A stretch of DNA of 64,000 bases from Okeanomitos corallinicola TIOX110 (GCF_038050375.1 NZ_CP150886.1:2769318-2833317); one strand, 5' to 3'. Numbered from the stretch's first letter, positions 26,042 through 35,706 are shown. A program made the numbers and translations. The notes: generated by a model not told the origin, from the sequence alone.

Positions 26042-27262
26042 TTAAGGTGCAAGAGCATTACCACGCAACAAACTAGCAATAGTTTTAGCTGTAATTTTTA
26101 ACTGCGTAATAGGATTAGCTGGAACTACAGTTTTGTACAAATAACTATCAAAAGTTAGCTTTTGTACATCCATGTCATCACACATTTCTACAAATGCTTC
26201 CCGTGTGGCATCGGAACGGTAGAACACGGTTTGCAGAATATCCAAAACCTTGTAGGTTAAACCGTATTTCTTATCCCAACGCTTGAGGTAAAGTTTCAAT
26301 TCTTTCTCAGAAGGGATACGCGCACCATTGTTAGAAATTTCCACAATGGTTTCTGCACACATCCGGCCAGACTTAGCCGCAAAGTAAATACCTTCCCCAG
26401 AAGACTTGGTAACATAACCAGCAGCATCACCAACTAAAGCAATGCGGCCAACTACACGACGAGGACGGGGATGTTCAGGAATTGGATGAGCTTCTACCTT
26501 GATAATTTGACCACCAGCTAATTTGTCCGCAGCGCGAGCGCGAATACCAGCTTGTAATTTTTTAATATCTCTTTGGTTGACGTGCATTGTACCCGTACCA
26601 ACTGCTACGTGGTCATATTTGGGGAATACCCAAGCGTAGAAGTCAGTAGAAACATCATCACCTACATACATTTCCGCCATATCGCTGTAGTAGGCCATCT
26701 TATCTTCAGGAATGCGAATTCTTTCTTGGAAAGCGATCGCATAATTGTAATCCCCAGCATCCATTTCCTTAGCAATACGGGAATTTGCACCATCTGCTCC
26801 AATGACTAAATCTACCTTCAGAGTTTTTGGAGTTCCTTCAGCATCGCCGTTGGAATGATCAAAATAATGAATTGTATAGGGGTCAGTGTTATTTGTGGGC
26901 ATATCAAGTTTACGAACAGTGGCGTTAATTAATGTCGCGCCTAGTTTAGCTGCCCGATCCCGCAAAAAGCCGTCCAATACTTCACGACGGCACATTCCGA
27001 TATATTCATCTTCATTTACCAGATTGATATCTACCTCACGGTTAGAGGGAGAAATCATTTTCATTTTCCGTACTTGACGGTCAATAATTTCTGGAGGTAG
27101 TTCAAATTCACTAACCATGCACAAGGGAATAGCACCCCCGCAGGGTTTAGCGTTATCAAGCTTCCGCTCAAATAGATATGTTTCGATGCCAGCTTTTGCT
27201 AATGTTTCAGCAGCGCATGAACCAGCAGGACCTGAACCAACAACTGCAACCCGTAGTGTCAA
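26042..27262 (-). CDS. chlP: Geranylgeranyl reductase ChlP
   Basis: This FAD/NADPH-dependent reductase saturates three double bonds of the geranylgeranyl chain to phytyl for chlorophyll and tocopherol. The dinucleotide fold is at the N-terminus (VAVVGSGPAGSCAAE), followed by FERKLDNAKPCGGAIP and the second FAD motif GRIALVGDAAGYVTKSSGEGI. I choose a TTG start giving (M)TLRVAVVG, 406 residues: it matches the family start and has a good Shine-Dalgarno sequence (AGGGAG) a few bases upstream. A GTG 21 nt further up would add seven basic residues. It is a single gene, convergent to nothing obvious, with a long AT-rich leader. Confidence 0.95.
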   Translation of the reverse strand: MTLRVAVVGSGPAGSCAAETLAKAGIETYLFERKLDNAKPCGGAIPLCMVSEFELPPEIIDRQVRKMKMISPSNREVDINLVNEDEYIGMCRREVLDGFLRDRAAKLGATLINATVRKLDMPTNNTDPYTIHYFDHSNGDAEGTPKTLKVDLVIGADGANSRIAKEMDAGDYNYAIAFQERIRIPEDKMAYYSDMAEMYVGDDVSTDFYAWVFPKYDHVAVGTGTMHVNQRDIKKLQAGIRARAADKLAGGQIIKVEAHPIPEHPRPRRVVGRIALVGDAAGYVTKSSGEGIYFAAKSGRMCAETIVEISNNGARIPSEKELKLYLKRWDKKYGLTYKVLDILQTVFYRSDATREAFVEMCDDMDVQKLTFDSYLYKTVVPANPITQLKITAKTIASLLRGNALAP

Positions 27263-27552
27263 AGGTTTTCTCCCTATTTTCACATTTACCCAAAGAATCC
27301 TATCATGGACTTTCGGTTGATTTGACGCTCAGGCTTAATGTTTTAGCAGAATTGCAATAATCCTTAACATTTCGTCATATTTGCTGAAGTAAAAAACACT
27401 CTCTCCGGGATTATTAGTAGATATGAGTCAATGGTAACTAAAATAAATACTTATTGATGGATTGCTTACTAGGTTTAGGTAAGTAATTTGTAGTTTGTAA
27501 TTTGTAATTAAAAAACAACAGTAACCTAGATCATGCCCAAGTAAGTAATTTT

Positions 27553-28035
27553 ATGAATAAAAACATATTTCTTATCCCAGCTTCTGTATCGGATTCTGCT
27601 ATCAGAAGCATAAGTGTTTCCGCAATTACCGGATATCAAAAATATCTTTCTCCCCATAAAGGTTTTGCTTGCGCTCATCGAGTTTTGTATGGTAGTGAGT
27701 CTTGTTCTCAATATATTAAACAAGTTATTGCTAAAGAGGGTTTAAAAACTGCCTTGGTTAAATCACGTCTAAGATTTCAAAGTTGTAAACAAGCTCATCT
27801 GATTCTCAGATCCCAAGCAGAGGAAACTGAGGAAAGTCAACAAGAAAAGAAACAACAGCCGACAATACCTAAATCATCTTGTCAAGATAGTCTTGTTGCG
27901 GATTTAGGAACTGCTTGCGCTCAAATAAGTTGTGAAGGATGTGTTTCCTCATCCTGTAGTGGTTTAGATTTTGGGGTTTTAGATTGTGGAGTTTTAGATT
28001 GTGGGATTTTAGATTGTGCAAGTTGTGGCTGGTAA
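27553..28035 (+). CDS. yidD: YidD-type membrane protein insertion factor with cysteine-rich tail
   Basis: The first about 85 residues match YidD, a small amphipathic inner-membrane protein that assists YidC-dependent membrane insertion: ITGYQKYLSPHKGFACAHRVLYG then SCSQYIKQVIAKEG, with Cys40, Cys51 and Cys78. Beyond residue 85 is a polar linker (QAEETEESQQEKKQQ) and an unusual tail with nine cysteines in residues 110-158. The tail includes GLDFGVLDCGVLDCGILDC, encoded by four copies of a 15-nt repeat. Canonical YidD is about 70-90 residues, so the tail is an extension. It is upstream of cysA on the same strand (94 bp gap). Confidence 0.88.
   Translation: MNKNIFLIPASVSDSAIRSISVSAITGYQKYLSPHKGFACAHRVLYGSESCSQYIKQVIAKEGLKTALVKSRLRFQSCKQAHLILRSQAEETEESQQEKKQQPTIPKSSCQDSLVADLGTACAQISCEGCVSSSCSGLDFGVLDCGVLDCGILDCASCGW
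27961..28020 (+). repeat. Four tandem 15-nt repeats within yidD
   Basis: Units of the form GTTTTAGATTGTGGA repeat four times in frame (27961-27975, 27976-27990, 27991-28005, 28006-28020), encoding GLDFG, VLDCG, VLDCG and ILDCA. Because the unit is a multiple of three, changes in copy number would keep the frame and simply add or remove LDCG steps. Confidence 0.85.
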
Positions 28036-28129
28036 TTTTCTGTAATTTCCCGAATTCAAAATGTGATATAAAATAAAGTACAGTAATCCTACCCATGAAC
28101 CGTAGATTAGTTACAGAGGTGTAAAACCA

Positions 28130-29146
28130 GTGGGCATAGTAGTTGAGAATATATCAAAACAGTTCGGCAGCTTCCAAGCTGTTGATCAAGTTAGTTTAGA
28201 AATTAATAGCGGTTCATTAGTGGCTTTATTAGGTCCATCCGGTTCTGGCAAGTCTACTCTTCTGCGTTTAATTGCGGGTTTAGAAATGCCAGATAGTGGC
28301 AAAATTCTTCTAACTGGTAAAGATGCCACATACCAAAGCGTACAAGAAAGAAATATCGGATTTGTATTTCAGCATTATGCGTTATTTAAACACTTAACAG
28401 TCAAGCAAAACATAGCTTTTGGTTTAGAAATTCGTAAAGCACCGCAAAAGAAAATAAAGGGTAAAGTTGAACAGTTATTAGATTTAGTCCAATTGAGTGG
28501 ATTAGGCGATCGCTACCCTTCCCAACTGTCTGGAGGACAAAGACAGAGAGTAGCTTTAGCAAGAGCGCTGGCCGTAGAACCAAACGTATTATTACTAGAT
28601 GAACCATTTGGCGCGTTAGATGCTAAAGTTCGTAAAGACTTGAGAGCTTGGTTGCGTCGTCTCCATGACGAAGTTCACGTTACCACAGTCTTTGTCACCC
28701 ATGACCAAGAGGAAGCCATGGAAGTCTCCGATGAAATTGTCGTCATGAACAAAGGTAGAGTCGAACAAGTCGGAACTCCCGCAGAAATTTATGATCATCC
28801 AGCTTCTGCTTTCGTCATGAGTTTTATTGGGCCTGTAAATGTTTTACCCAGTTCTGCCAAGATTTTCCAGAGTAGTGGTTTCGATTCAGCCAACCCAGAA
28901 ATATTCGTCCGTCCTCAGGATGTAATCATAGAAAGAATAGCAAATGGGACAACAGCACCAGCTACAGTGCATCGAGTAATTCATTTAGGCTGGGAAATTC
29001 AAGTAGAATTAAGATTAGATGATGGACAAACCTTTACAGCCCACTTAACACGTGAACGTTTTGATGAATTACAACTCAAACCTGAAGAACGTGTGTATGT
29101 AAAACCCAAAGATACAAAATCCTTTCCCTTGTATTATTCAATATAG
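28130..29146 (+). CDS. cysA: Sulfate/thiosulfate ABC transporter ATP-binding protein CysA
   Basis: This is a 338-residue ABC ATPase. The Walker A motif is at residues 35-43 (GPSGSGKST), followed by the Q-loop FVFQHYALF, the signature [15 protein letters not shown], Walker [12 protein letters not shown] and the switch histidine in VTHDQEEA. The C-terminal region (about 235-338) is a TOBE-like regulatory domain ending [15 protein letters not shown], which fits the sulfate (CysA) branch. The start is GTG with an upstream GAGG Shine-Dalgarno. No permease or binding-protein genes (cysT, cysW, sbpA) are adjacent, so the partners must be elsewhere. Molybdate or another oxyanion remains possible. Confidence 0.85.
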   Translation: MGIVVENISKQFGSFQAVDQVSLEINSGSLVALLGPSGSGKSTLLRLIAGLEMPDSGKILLTGKDATYQSVQERNIGFVFQHYALFKHLTVKQNIAFGLEIRKAPQKKIKGKVEQLLDLVQLSGLGDRYPSQLSGGQRQRVALARALAVEPNVLLLDEPFGALDAKVRKDLRAWLRRLHDEVHVTTVFVTHDQEEAMEVSDEIVVMNKGRVEQVGTPAEIYDHPASAFVMSFIGPVNVLPSSAKIFQSSGFDSANPEIFVRPQDVIIERIANGTTAPATVHRVIHLGWEIQVELRLDDGQTFTAHLTRERFDELQLKPEERVYVKPKDTKSFPLYYSI

Positions 29147-29160
29147 AGTCAAATTAGCCT

Positions 29161-29230
29161 TAAACCCACTTCTACCAAGGATAAATCAGCCTCAAAGTTT
29201 ACCTTATCGAAGGTTACAGGAGTGGGTTTA
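29161..29230 (+). terminator. Nested inverted repeat after cysA
   Basis: TAAACCCACT at 29161-29170 and AGTGGGTTTA at 29221-29230 are a perfect 10-bp inverted repeat. Inside is a second hairpin, ACCTTATCGAAGGT (29201-29214). It starts 14 nt after the cysA stop. It may terminate cysA or be a small mobile palindrome; there is no clear U-tract. Confidence 0.5.
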
Positions 29231-29343
29231 GAGTACACAAAAGTATAATTTGTGGTGATTAAAATCATGTCACACGGATACATTAAGGAATTTAATGGTT
29301 AGAATTGACTAAAGTATTAATTTCCTTTGTTTTATAAGTTAAT

Positions 29344-31332
29344 ATGTCATCACTTGATATTCTTGGTGCTGCTGTAGATTTTGTCACTAATACCACAAAC
29401 AGAATCGTTTCCACATTCATTAACCAAACCCTGATCAAAGAAAACGAGATTAAGCTGCCTTATTCGCTTCAAAAAGTCAGACAAGATCAGCGGCTAATTC
29501 AAGCAGAAATAGATTACTACCAGCGTAGGGAAGCCAGAAAATCAGAATTTTTGCAATTGCAAGAAAGTTATGCACAGATAGAAGATTCTGACAATACAGA
29601 AATTGCATTAGTATCGGAACGCCAGGAAAAATTACTCCAATTGAAGAGAGACGAGATAGCAGATAGATATAGATTAAGTGCTTTATATTTAGACCTAAGC
29701 AGAGAAAATACTGTTAAAGAACTGGAGATTAAACAACAAGAAATTCAAGGAATGTTTGATCAGCATAAATGGCCGGGAATATTAAGTCGTGATGAAGCAC
29801 AAAGGATTTTTAGAGACGAGCAAAAAAAACCCCGTCTATTAATGCTAGTCCCACCACCAGATATTAGCGATGACTTTCCGGTCTCATTTCGAGATAGTCT
29901 GCAAAAAGAAATTCGTAATCAACTAAAATTATTTTTAGAAAAGTATTATCCTCTCACCAGCGATTTCTGTCCCGTAGAATTTTATGGGAAATACTTTGAA
30001 CGTTCAATTTTTGATGCCGAAGTCAAACAATTAGAAACTATTTTATCATCTGTACCCACAGCTATTATTTACACTGATATTACCGATCATGAAGTTTATT
30101 TTAATGTAAAATTCTGGGGTCTTCAAGAACCTGTATCTTTATCTTTTGAACCATGGAACTGGGAAGAATTCCAACAACAATTACAAGAAGAAGGTACTGA
30201 TCACACCAAGAGTTTGCGAGCAATTAGACAAACTATAGTCATTCTACACAAACTACTAGCCGCATTTTTAGCAGACTGGTATTACTTAAACCTTAACCCC
30301 AACTACGAACCCCAGTTATTTAGGTTAAGCGCAGACTTTCCTTCTGTTTGGACTGACGGAATGTTAGAAAAACTGAGAGTAATTTTACAAAGATACAGAG
30401 CAGCATATAACAATGAACTGAAAGTATTAGCATCTGTGCAAAAAGAGCGACCAAAAAACTGGCATTGTGTCAACACTCTTTATGGACATTCTCATTACGT
30501 TTTCTCTATTGCTGTAAATCCCCAAGGGAAGACATTTGTGAGTGGTAGTGCCGATAAAACCATTAAAATTTGGGATATACAAACTGGAGAAAATACTAAC
30601 ACCTTAGCAGGCCATTCTAACTTTGTTTCTTCAGTAGCCTTTTCCCATGATGGAAACATCATTGCTTCAGGTAGCTATGACAAAACATTTAAGTTATGGT
30701 ATGGCTCAAAAAGTAAAACTTTCATTGAGCATTCTGGTTGTGTAACAGCAATAGCTTTTAGTCCTAATGGAGAGCTTTTTGCCACATCTAGTATGGATAA
30801 AACCATTAAAGTATGGGATCTCAAAGAAGAAAAATTAATCTACACCATCACTAATCATAAAAATTATATTAACTCCATTGCTTTTACCAAAAACGGAGAT
30901 AGGTTAATTAGCTGTGACGGTGACAAAACAATTAAACTCTGGAATGTTAAAAATGGGGCAGAAATTCTCAGCATTAGTGAGCATTCAGATGTAATTAACT
31001 CCATAGCTATTAGCCCGGATGATCAAACATTTGCTACTTGTAGCCATGATAAAACTATCAAACTCTGGTATATACCAACTGGGGAACCTATTCATACATT
31101 TGCAGGCCACACAGATGCAGTGACAACTATTGCTTTTAGTCCCGATGGTAAAACTCTAGCTAGTGGTAGTGCTGATAATACCATTAAACTCTGGCATCTA
31201 TACACTAAAGAACTAACAAACACCCTTTTAGAACATTCATCAACCGTTCATTCTCTGGCTTTTAGTGTAGACAGTAAAACTCTAGCTAGTGGTAGTGCTG
31301 ATAACACCATTAAGCTTTGGAGAGCCGAATAA
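29344..31332 (+). CDS. WD40 beta-propeller protein with a large uncharacterised N-terminal domain
   Basis: The C-terminal 280 residues (from about 381) form exactly seven WD40 repeats, each ending in a version of SGSADKTIKLW, enough for one complete propeller. The last two repeats are nearly identical. The N-terminal 380 residues are predicted helical and charged (EIDYYQRREARKSEFLQLQ), then include LLMLVPPPDISDDFPVSFRD and PVEFYGKYFERSIFDAEVKQLE. I do not recognise a catalytic motif in them. A short hydrophobic segment opens the protein (SLDILGAAVDFVTN). This looks like a scaffold or sensor joined to an effector-like domain. Transcribed alone. Confidence 0.85.
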   Translation: MSSLDILGAAVDFVTNTTNRIVSTFINQTLIKENEIKLPYSLQKVRQDQRLIQAEIDYYQRREARKSEFLQLQESYAQIEDSDNTEIALVSERQEKLLQLKRDEIADRYRLSALYLDLSRENTVKELEIKQQEIQGMFDQHKWPGILSRDEAQRIFRDEQKKPRLLMLVPPPDISDDFPVSFRDSLQKEIRNQLKLFLEKYYPLTSDFCPVEFYGKYFERSIFDAEVKQLETILSSVPTAIIYTDITDHEVYFNVKFWGLQEPVSLSFEPWNWEEFQQQLQEEGTDHTKSLRAIRQTIVILHKLLAAFLADWYYLNLNPNYEPQLFRLSADFPSVWTDGMLEKLRVILQRYRAAYNNELKVLASVQKERPKNWHCVNTLYGHSHYVFSIAVNPQGKTFVSGSADKTIKIWDIQTGENTNTLAGHSNFVSSVAFSHDGNIIASGSYDKTFKLWYGSKSKTFIEHSGCVTAIAFSPNGELFATSSMDKTIKVWDLKEEKLIYTITNHKNYINSIAFTKNGDRLISCDGDKTIKLWNVKNGAEILSISEHSDVINSIAISPDDQTFATCSHDKTIKLWYIPTGEPIHTFAGHTDAVTTIAFSPDGKTLASGSADNTIKLWHLYTKELTNTLLEHSSTVHSLAFSVDSKTLASGSADNTIKLWRAE

Positions 31333-31930
31333 AACTAGATTAGTCCTGGATGTATTAATTTACATATTTACTTAATGGTCATAACACAAATAACCATTTA
31401 TCAATCTTTATAATACATTCGGATTTGCTTCTATTCACAAATTAAATAGTAACTCTTATGTTTAAAACGAATTAAGCTGCTTTGTTTAAGTGGTTGTCTT
31501 CGTTTTATTTTTGATCTCGTAATTACTCCCAATTATTTTATCATTGTCAAAAATTCCATTTAGTACATTTATTTACATAAAATTTCAGGTAAATCAAGTC
31601 AGAATTTGAACAACAAAGCCTCATTAAAAAGAGTCTTAACACAAATTTTTATCAGACGAAAAATCAAATTATTGATATCTTTGATTTTAAAAAATCACGA
31701 AAAATTAAAAATCTTGAAGATTATTAACTTTATCATCGGTTTATTTAATTTTTACTTCACATCAGTCAAAAGTTAGATAAATTGATTTTATGTATTTATG
31801 GGCAAAAATATTGTGCTATAGATATTCTAGTTGCGAAAAAACACATAATCCACATTTTTTCGACTTTGAAAAAAATGGTATGTGATGCTGATTCCTTAAC
31901 AAAATGTTAACAATTTAATTTGTGAAAATT
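31333..31930. other. Intergenic region upstream of susA, about 600 bp
   Basis: This is very AT-rich DNA without a supportable gene. It must contain the susA promoter and probably its regulatory sites, because sucrose synthase is nitrogen- and salt-regulated in related organisms. I could not identify a convincing sigma-70 pair or a GTA-N8-TAC site. Confidence 0.5.
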
Positions 31931-34351
31931 ATGTCTGAACTACTTCAATTATTACTTGAGAGCGAAGAAAAAAGTGATTTCCGTTCTTTCCTTAGTGATC
32001 TCCGCTTACAAGAAACTAGATACTGGTTAAGAAATGATATAATCAACGTTTATTCCGATTATTGTAGTAAATACCAGAAATCTGAGCAATTCTGCACCGC
32101 ATCAAATTTAGGAAAATTAATCTACTATACACAGGAAATTATTCAAGAAGAGTATAGCTTCTGTTTTATTATCCGTCCCACAATTGCCAGTCAAGAAGTT
32201 TATCGGGTGACAGAAGAATTAGAAATTATTCCGATGACAGTGCAGGAATTATTGGATCTGCGCGATCGCTTTGTCAACAAATTTCATCCCCAAGATGGAT
32301 ATTTGTTAGAATTGGACTTTGGTCCATTCTATGATTATTCACCCACAATCCGCGACCCCAAAAATATAGGTAAAGGTGTAGAATTTCTCAACCGTTATCT
32401 ATCTAGTAAAATATTCCAAGATCGGAATGAATGGTTAGAAAGTTTATTTGATTTCTTGCAGTTACACCATTACAACGGTGTACAATTGTTAATCAATGAT
32501 CGCATCAAATCACAAAAACAACTTTCTGCACAGGTTAAAAAAGCCCTGGGTTTTGTGAGCGGTCGTCCCAAAAATGAAAGCTACGAACAGTTCCGCTTTG
32601 ACCTACAAATGATTGGTTTTGAGCCAGGTTGGGGTAACACTGCTGAACGAGTGCAAGAAACATTAAGCATTTTAGATGAACTCATTGACTCCCCAGATCC
32701 AACAATTCTAGAAGGTTTCATTTCCCGGTTACCAATCATATTTAGAATCGTTTTAGTATCAGCCCATGGCTGGTTTGGACAAGAGGGAGTTTTAGGCCGA
32801 CCGGATACAGGTGGACAGGTAGTTTATGTTTTAGACCAAGCGAAAAGCTTAGAAAAACAATTACAAGAAGATGCACTTTTAGCTGGCTTAGAAGGCTTAA
32901 ACGTCCAACCAAAAGTAATTATTCTCACCCGCTTAATTCCCAACAGCGATGGTACAATGTGTAACCAGCGCTTAGAAAAAGTCCATGGTTCAGAAAACGC
33001 CTGGATTTTGCGTGTACCCCTGCGGGAATTTAATCCCAACATGACTCAAAACTGGATTTCTCGGTTTGAGTTTTGGCCTTATCTAGAAACCTTTGCTATT
33101 GACTCCGAAAGAGAACTACTAGCAGAACTGCAAGGTAGACCAGACTTAATTGTTGGTAACTACACTGATGGCAACTTAGTGGCATTTTTACTAGCACGAC
33201 GCATGAAAGTTACTCAGTGTAATATTGCTCACGCTTTGGAAAAATCCAAATACTTATTTAGTAACCTCTACTGGCAAGACCTAGATGATAAATATCATTT
33301 CTCCTTGCAATTTACCGCTGACTTAATTGCTATGAATGCAGCTAACTTTGTTGTGAGCAGCACTTATCAAGAAATTGTGGGTACAGGTGATAGCGTTGGA
33401 CAGTATGAATCTTACAAATGTTTCACCATGCCAGATTTGTATCACGTGGTAAACGGAACAGAATTATTTAGCCCCAAATTTAACGTTGTTCCACCGGGAG
33501 TAAATGAGAATTACTATTTCCCCTATACCCGCACAGAAGATCGAGTAGAGAGTGATGGTGTGCGATTAGAGGAAATGCTGTTTACTTCAGAAGATTCATC
33601 TCAAATCTTTGGTAAACTTGATGATCCCAGCAAGCGCCCCTTATTTTCGATGGCACGTCTAGATCGGATCAAAAATTTAACTGGTTTAGCAGAATGCTTT
33701 GGTAGGAGTAAAGAATTGCAGGAACATTGCAACCTGATTTTAGTAGCTGGAAAAATCCATCTAGAAGAGTCTGGAGATAACGAAGAACGGGAAGAAATCA
33801 TCAAACTTTATCACATCATTGATGAATATAATCTCCACGGCAAAATTCGCTGGTTAGGTGTACGTTTATCCAAAACAGATTCTGGAGAAATTTACCGTGT
33901 TATTGCCCAACGCCAAGGTATATTCGTCCAACCAGCTTTATTTGAAGCCTTTGGTTTAACAATTCTAGAAGCGATGATTTCCGGTTTACCAACCTTCGCT
34001 ACCCAATTTGGTGGGCCACTAGAAATTATTCAGGATCAAGTTAATGGCTTTTACATTAACCCTACAAATTTAGAAGAAACAGCCGAAAAAATCCTAGATT
34101 TTGCTTCCAAGTGTGAACAAAATGCTAATTATTGGTCAGCAATTTCCCAAGCAGCAATTAAGCGAGTATATAGTACGTACACTTGGAAAATTCACACTAC
34201 CAAGCTGTTATCCCTAGCCAGGATTTATGGTTTTTGGAACTTCACATCTAGGGAAAATCGTGAAGACTTACTGCGTTATTTAGAAGCTCTGTTTTACTTG
34301 ATCTACAAACCCAAAGCGCAAAAATTGTTAGAACAACATCAACATCGTTAA
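31931..34351 (+). CDS. susA: Sucrose synthase
   Basis: This 806-residue sucrose synthase reversibly converts sucrose and UDP/ADP to fructose and UDP/ADP-glucose; in filamentous cyanobacteria it mainly breaks down sucrose that moves between vegetative cells and heterocysts. The start MSELLQLLLESEEK matches the family; a GTG 9 nt upstream is less likely. The N-terminal regulatory region (to about 270) is followed by the GT-B core with SAHGWFGQEGVLGRPDTGGQVVYVLDQ and the nucleotide-sugar motif EAFGLTILEAMISG. It is full length and undisturbed, alone on its strand, followed by a repeat-rich gap. Confidence 0.96.
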   Translation: MSELLQLLLESEEKSDFRSFLSDLRLQETRYWLRNDIINVYSDYCSKYQKSEQFCTASNLGKLIYYTQEIIQEEYSFCFIIRPTIASQEVYRVTEELEIIPMTVQELLDLRDRFVNKFHPQDGYLLELDFGPFYDYSPTIRDPKNIGKGVEFLNRYLSSKIFQDRNEWLESLFDFLQLHHYNGVQLLINDRIKSQKQLSAQVKKALGFVSGRPKNESYEQFRFDLQMIGFEPGWGNTAERVQETLSILDELIDSPDPTILEGFISRLPIIFRIVLVSAHGWFGQEGVLGRPDTGGQVVYVLDQAKSLEKQLQEDALLAGLEGLNVQPKVIILTRLIPNSDGTMCNQRLEKVHGSENAWILRVPLREFNPNMTQNWISRFEFWPYLETFAIDSERELLAELQGRPDLIVGNYTDGNLVAFLLARRMKVTQCNIAHALEKSKYLFSNLYWQDLDDKYHFSLQFTADLIAMNAANFVVSSTYQEIVGTGDSVGQYESYKCFTMPDLYHVVNGTELFSPKFNVVPPGVNENYYFPYTRTEDRVESDGVRLEEMLFTSEDSSQIFGKLDDPSKRPLFSMARLDRIKNLTGLAECFGRSKELQEHCNLILVAGKIHLEESGDNEEREEIIKLYHIIDEYNLHGKIRWLGVRLSKTDSGEIYRVIAQRQGIFVQPALFEAFGLTILEAMISGLPTFATQFGGPLEIIQDQVNGFYINPTNLEETAEKILDFASKCEQNANYWSAISQAAIKRVYSTYTWKIHTTKLLSLARIYGFWNFTSRENREDLLRYLEALFYLIYKPKAQKLLEQHQHR

Positions 34352-34480
34352 GCTTTTCTTTCCAGGACAGGTAAACTATAGCAGGTGACAGGGAACAGGT
34401 GACAGGTGACAGAGCTAGAAGTCTTTCAGGGTCTAAGTTTTAGTTATATTTAGGGTTTGCTGATAAAGTCTTGTCGTGGA

Positions 34481-34513
34481 GACAGGTGACAGGTGACAGG
34501 TGACAGGTGACAG
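34481..34513. repeat. GACAGGT heptamer array (4.7 copies)
   Basis: The 7-nt unit GACAGGT is repeated without error. It is the reverse complement family of the CTGTCAC arrays near tgt and chlP. Confidence 0.85.
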
Positions 34514-34689
34514 TTTCAAGAGTTGGATGGGAACTATTTTTCCTTGAAGCAGGAATTAAATGCAAGGTTTTTCAGTTCTCACCTCATCAAAGCTTGCATT
34601 TTTTGAAAGTCAAAATCGCTAAAATCGTTTACCTGTAATGTTTTGAGATTTATATGCCTGACGGCACGCTCCGCGAACAGCAAGCCCTA

Positions 34690-34722
34690 TTTAATGTTCT
34701 AACCGCCTTGTCCATTGCTATA
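34690..34722. repeat. Dispersed 32-nt repeat, copy A
   Basis: The segment TAATGTTCTAACCGCCTTG followed by TCCATTGCTATA matches, with about two differences, the reverse complement of 56904-56935 upstream of petE. Two copies more than 20 kb apart in intergenic DNA mark it as a mobile or recombining repeat. Confidence 0.75.
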
Positions 34723-34734
34723 CCTGTCCCGATC

Positions 34735-35283
34735 TTAAATTGATAATTCTGACCAAGTTTTTTGACCAACAACACCATCTACAGATAAACTACGTTGACT
34801 TTGAAAAGCTTTGATAGCTACTTCTGTCAAAGGTCCAAATACACCATCAATTTCAATTCCATAACCGTTGGAGACTAACAACCTTTGCATAATTCTCACT
34901 GATGTACCTGCACTGCCAAAACGTAAAGTGGGCATAGTCGGTCTATTATATGCTGGATATCTTGCTAATAGTTGCTTTTCTGTAGAAATATCCTGAGCAT
35001 CTGCTAATTTAAAGGATATAGAGGATAGATGCTTTTGGCGAACTTGTTTTAAAATTTGATTTCGTTGATTTGCCAGTGCAGAAATTTGAATTCGTTTCCT
35101 TCTATCTGTAGTCATAAATTCCGGTGGTGTGATTTGAGAATTAGAAGGTAATTGAGATAACTGATCGTTTGTTGACTTCTGCACGCCATTTTCTGTTATA
35201 AATGGTCGTTGCTCCGGCAAATGGGGCAAATTTGGTTGTTTGGTACTTAATACGCCCGTCATTAGCAGGCCAATATCAGTCAT
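34735..35283 (-). CDS. Peptidoglycan-binding domain protein
   Basis: This 182-residue protein has a single C-terminal PG_binding_1 domain (about 118-182): LRFGSAGTSVRIMQRLLVSNGY followed by DGVFGPLTEVAIKAFQSQR and VDGVVGQKTWSEL. The N-terminal part is polar, Pro/Gln/Asn-rich and probably disordered. The first residues (MTDIGLLMTGVL) are mildly hydrophobic but do not make a convincing signal peptide. The domain binds cell-wall peptidoglycan in many hydrolases; no catalytic domain is present here. Function beyond wall binding is unknown. Confidence 0.85.
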   Translation of the reverse strand: MTDIGLLMTGVLSTKQPNLPHLPEQRPFITENGVQKSTNDQLSQLPSNSQITPPEFMTTDRRKRIQISALANQRNQILKQVRQKHLSSISFKLADAQDISTEKQLLARYPAYNRPTMPTLRFGSAGTSVRIMQRLLVSNGYGIEIDGVFGPLTEVAIKAFQSQRSLSVDGVVGQKTWSELSI

Positions 35284-35706
35284 TTTAACTCATCTCATAT
35301 CTTGTAACTATAAGGATAAACCAGGAGTAGACAAACAAATAAGGTGAAACTGTAACTCTCTATAAATAAGTTTTTTTATTAGCTAAAACGTGATATTTTT
35401 TACGCATAAACAAGTATATTAACTTAACTTCATTGACTTTTATTTTTTAATAATCAGTGTCAACTCTATATCATGTATATAATGTATTCTATAGCGGCAG
35501 TGTTAAAATTCCAAGTTAAATTTGAAATATTTATGTATTAAATCTAACTTTATTAAATCCAAGTAATTATATTTGTCTGTAAGTAGTTTATTTGACATAA
35601 CAGTTGATGATCAGGAAATATAGCTTATTACCTGCCATAACATCAAGTCTGATTTTAGTGATTTTATGCCCAAAGCGATCGCCTTGGGCAAAAGCTGTAG
35701 TGATAA
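35284..35706. other. Intergenic region, 423 bp, with HIP1-centred palindrome
   Basis: This is mostly AT-rich DNA without a gene. Close to the 3' end of the cax gene is the 22-nt palindrome GCCCAAAGCGATCGCCTTGGGC at 35668-35689, one mismatch pair from perfect, with a HIP1 octamer at its centre. It would form a strong hairpin in RNA. Confidence 0.65.
35668..35689 (-). terminator. HIP1-centred hairpin downstream of cax
   Basis: The near-perfect palindrome lies 18-39 nt past the cax stop codon. It can fold as a hairpin and possibly ends cax transcription. It lacks a long U-tract on the minus strand. Confidence 0.45.

Larger units (their letters stand above)
34352..34734. other. Repeat-rich intergenic mosaic between susA and a peptidoglycan-binding gene
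   Basis: There is no gene here. The stretch holds two arrays of the heptamer GACAGGT (34383-34412, broken, and 34481-34513, about 4.7 perfect units) and a dispersed repeat at 34690-34722 (TAATGTTCTAACCGCCTTG). A copy of the latter, on the other strand, lies near psbV. A GC-rich CACGCTCCGCGAAC element precedes the dispersed repeat. It is a hot spot for short repeats. Confidence 0.7.
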
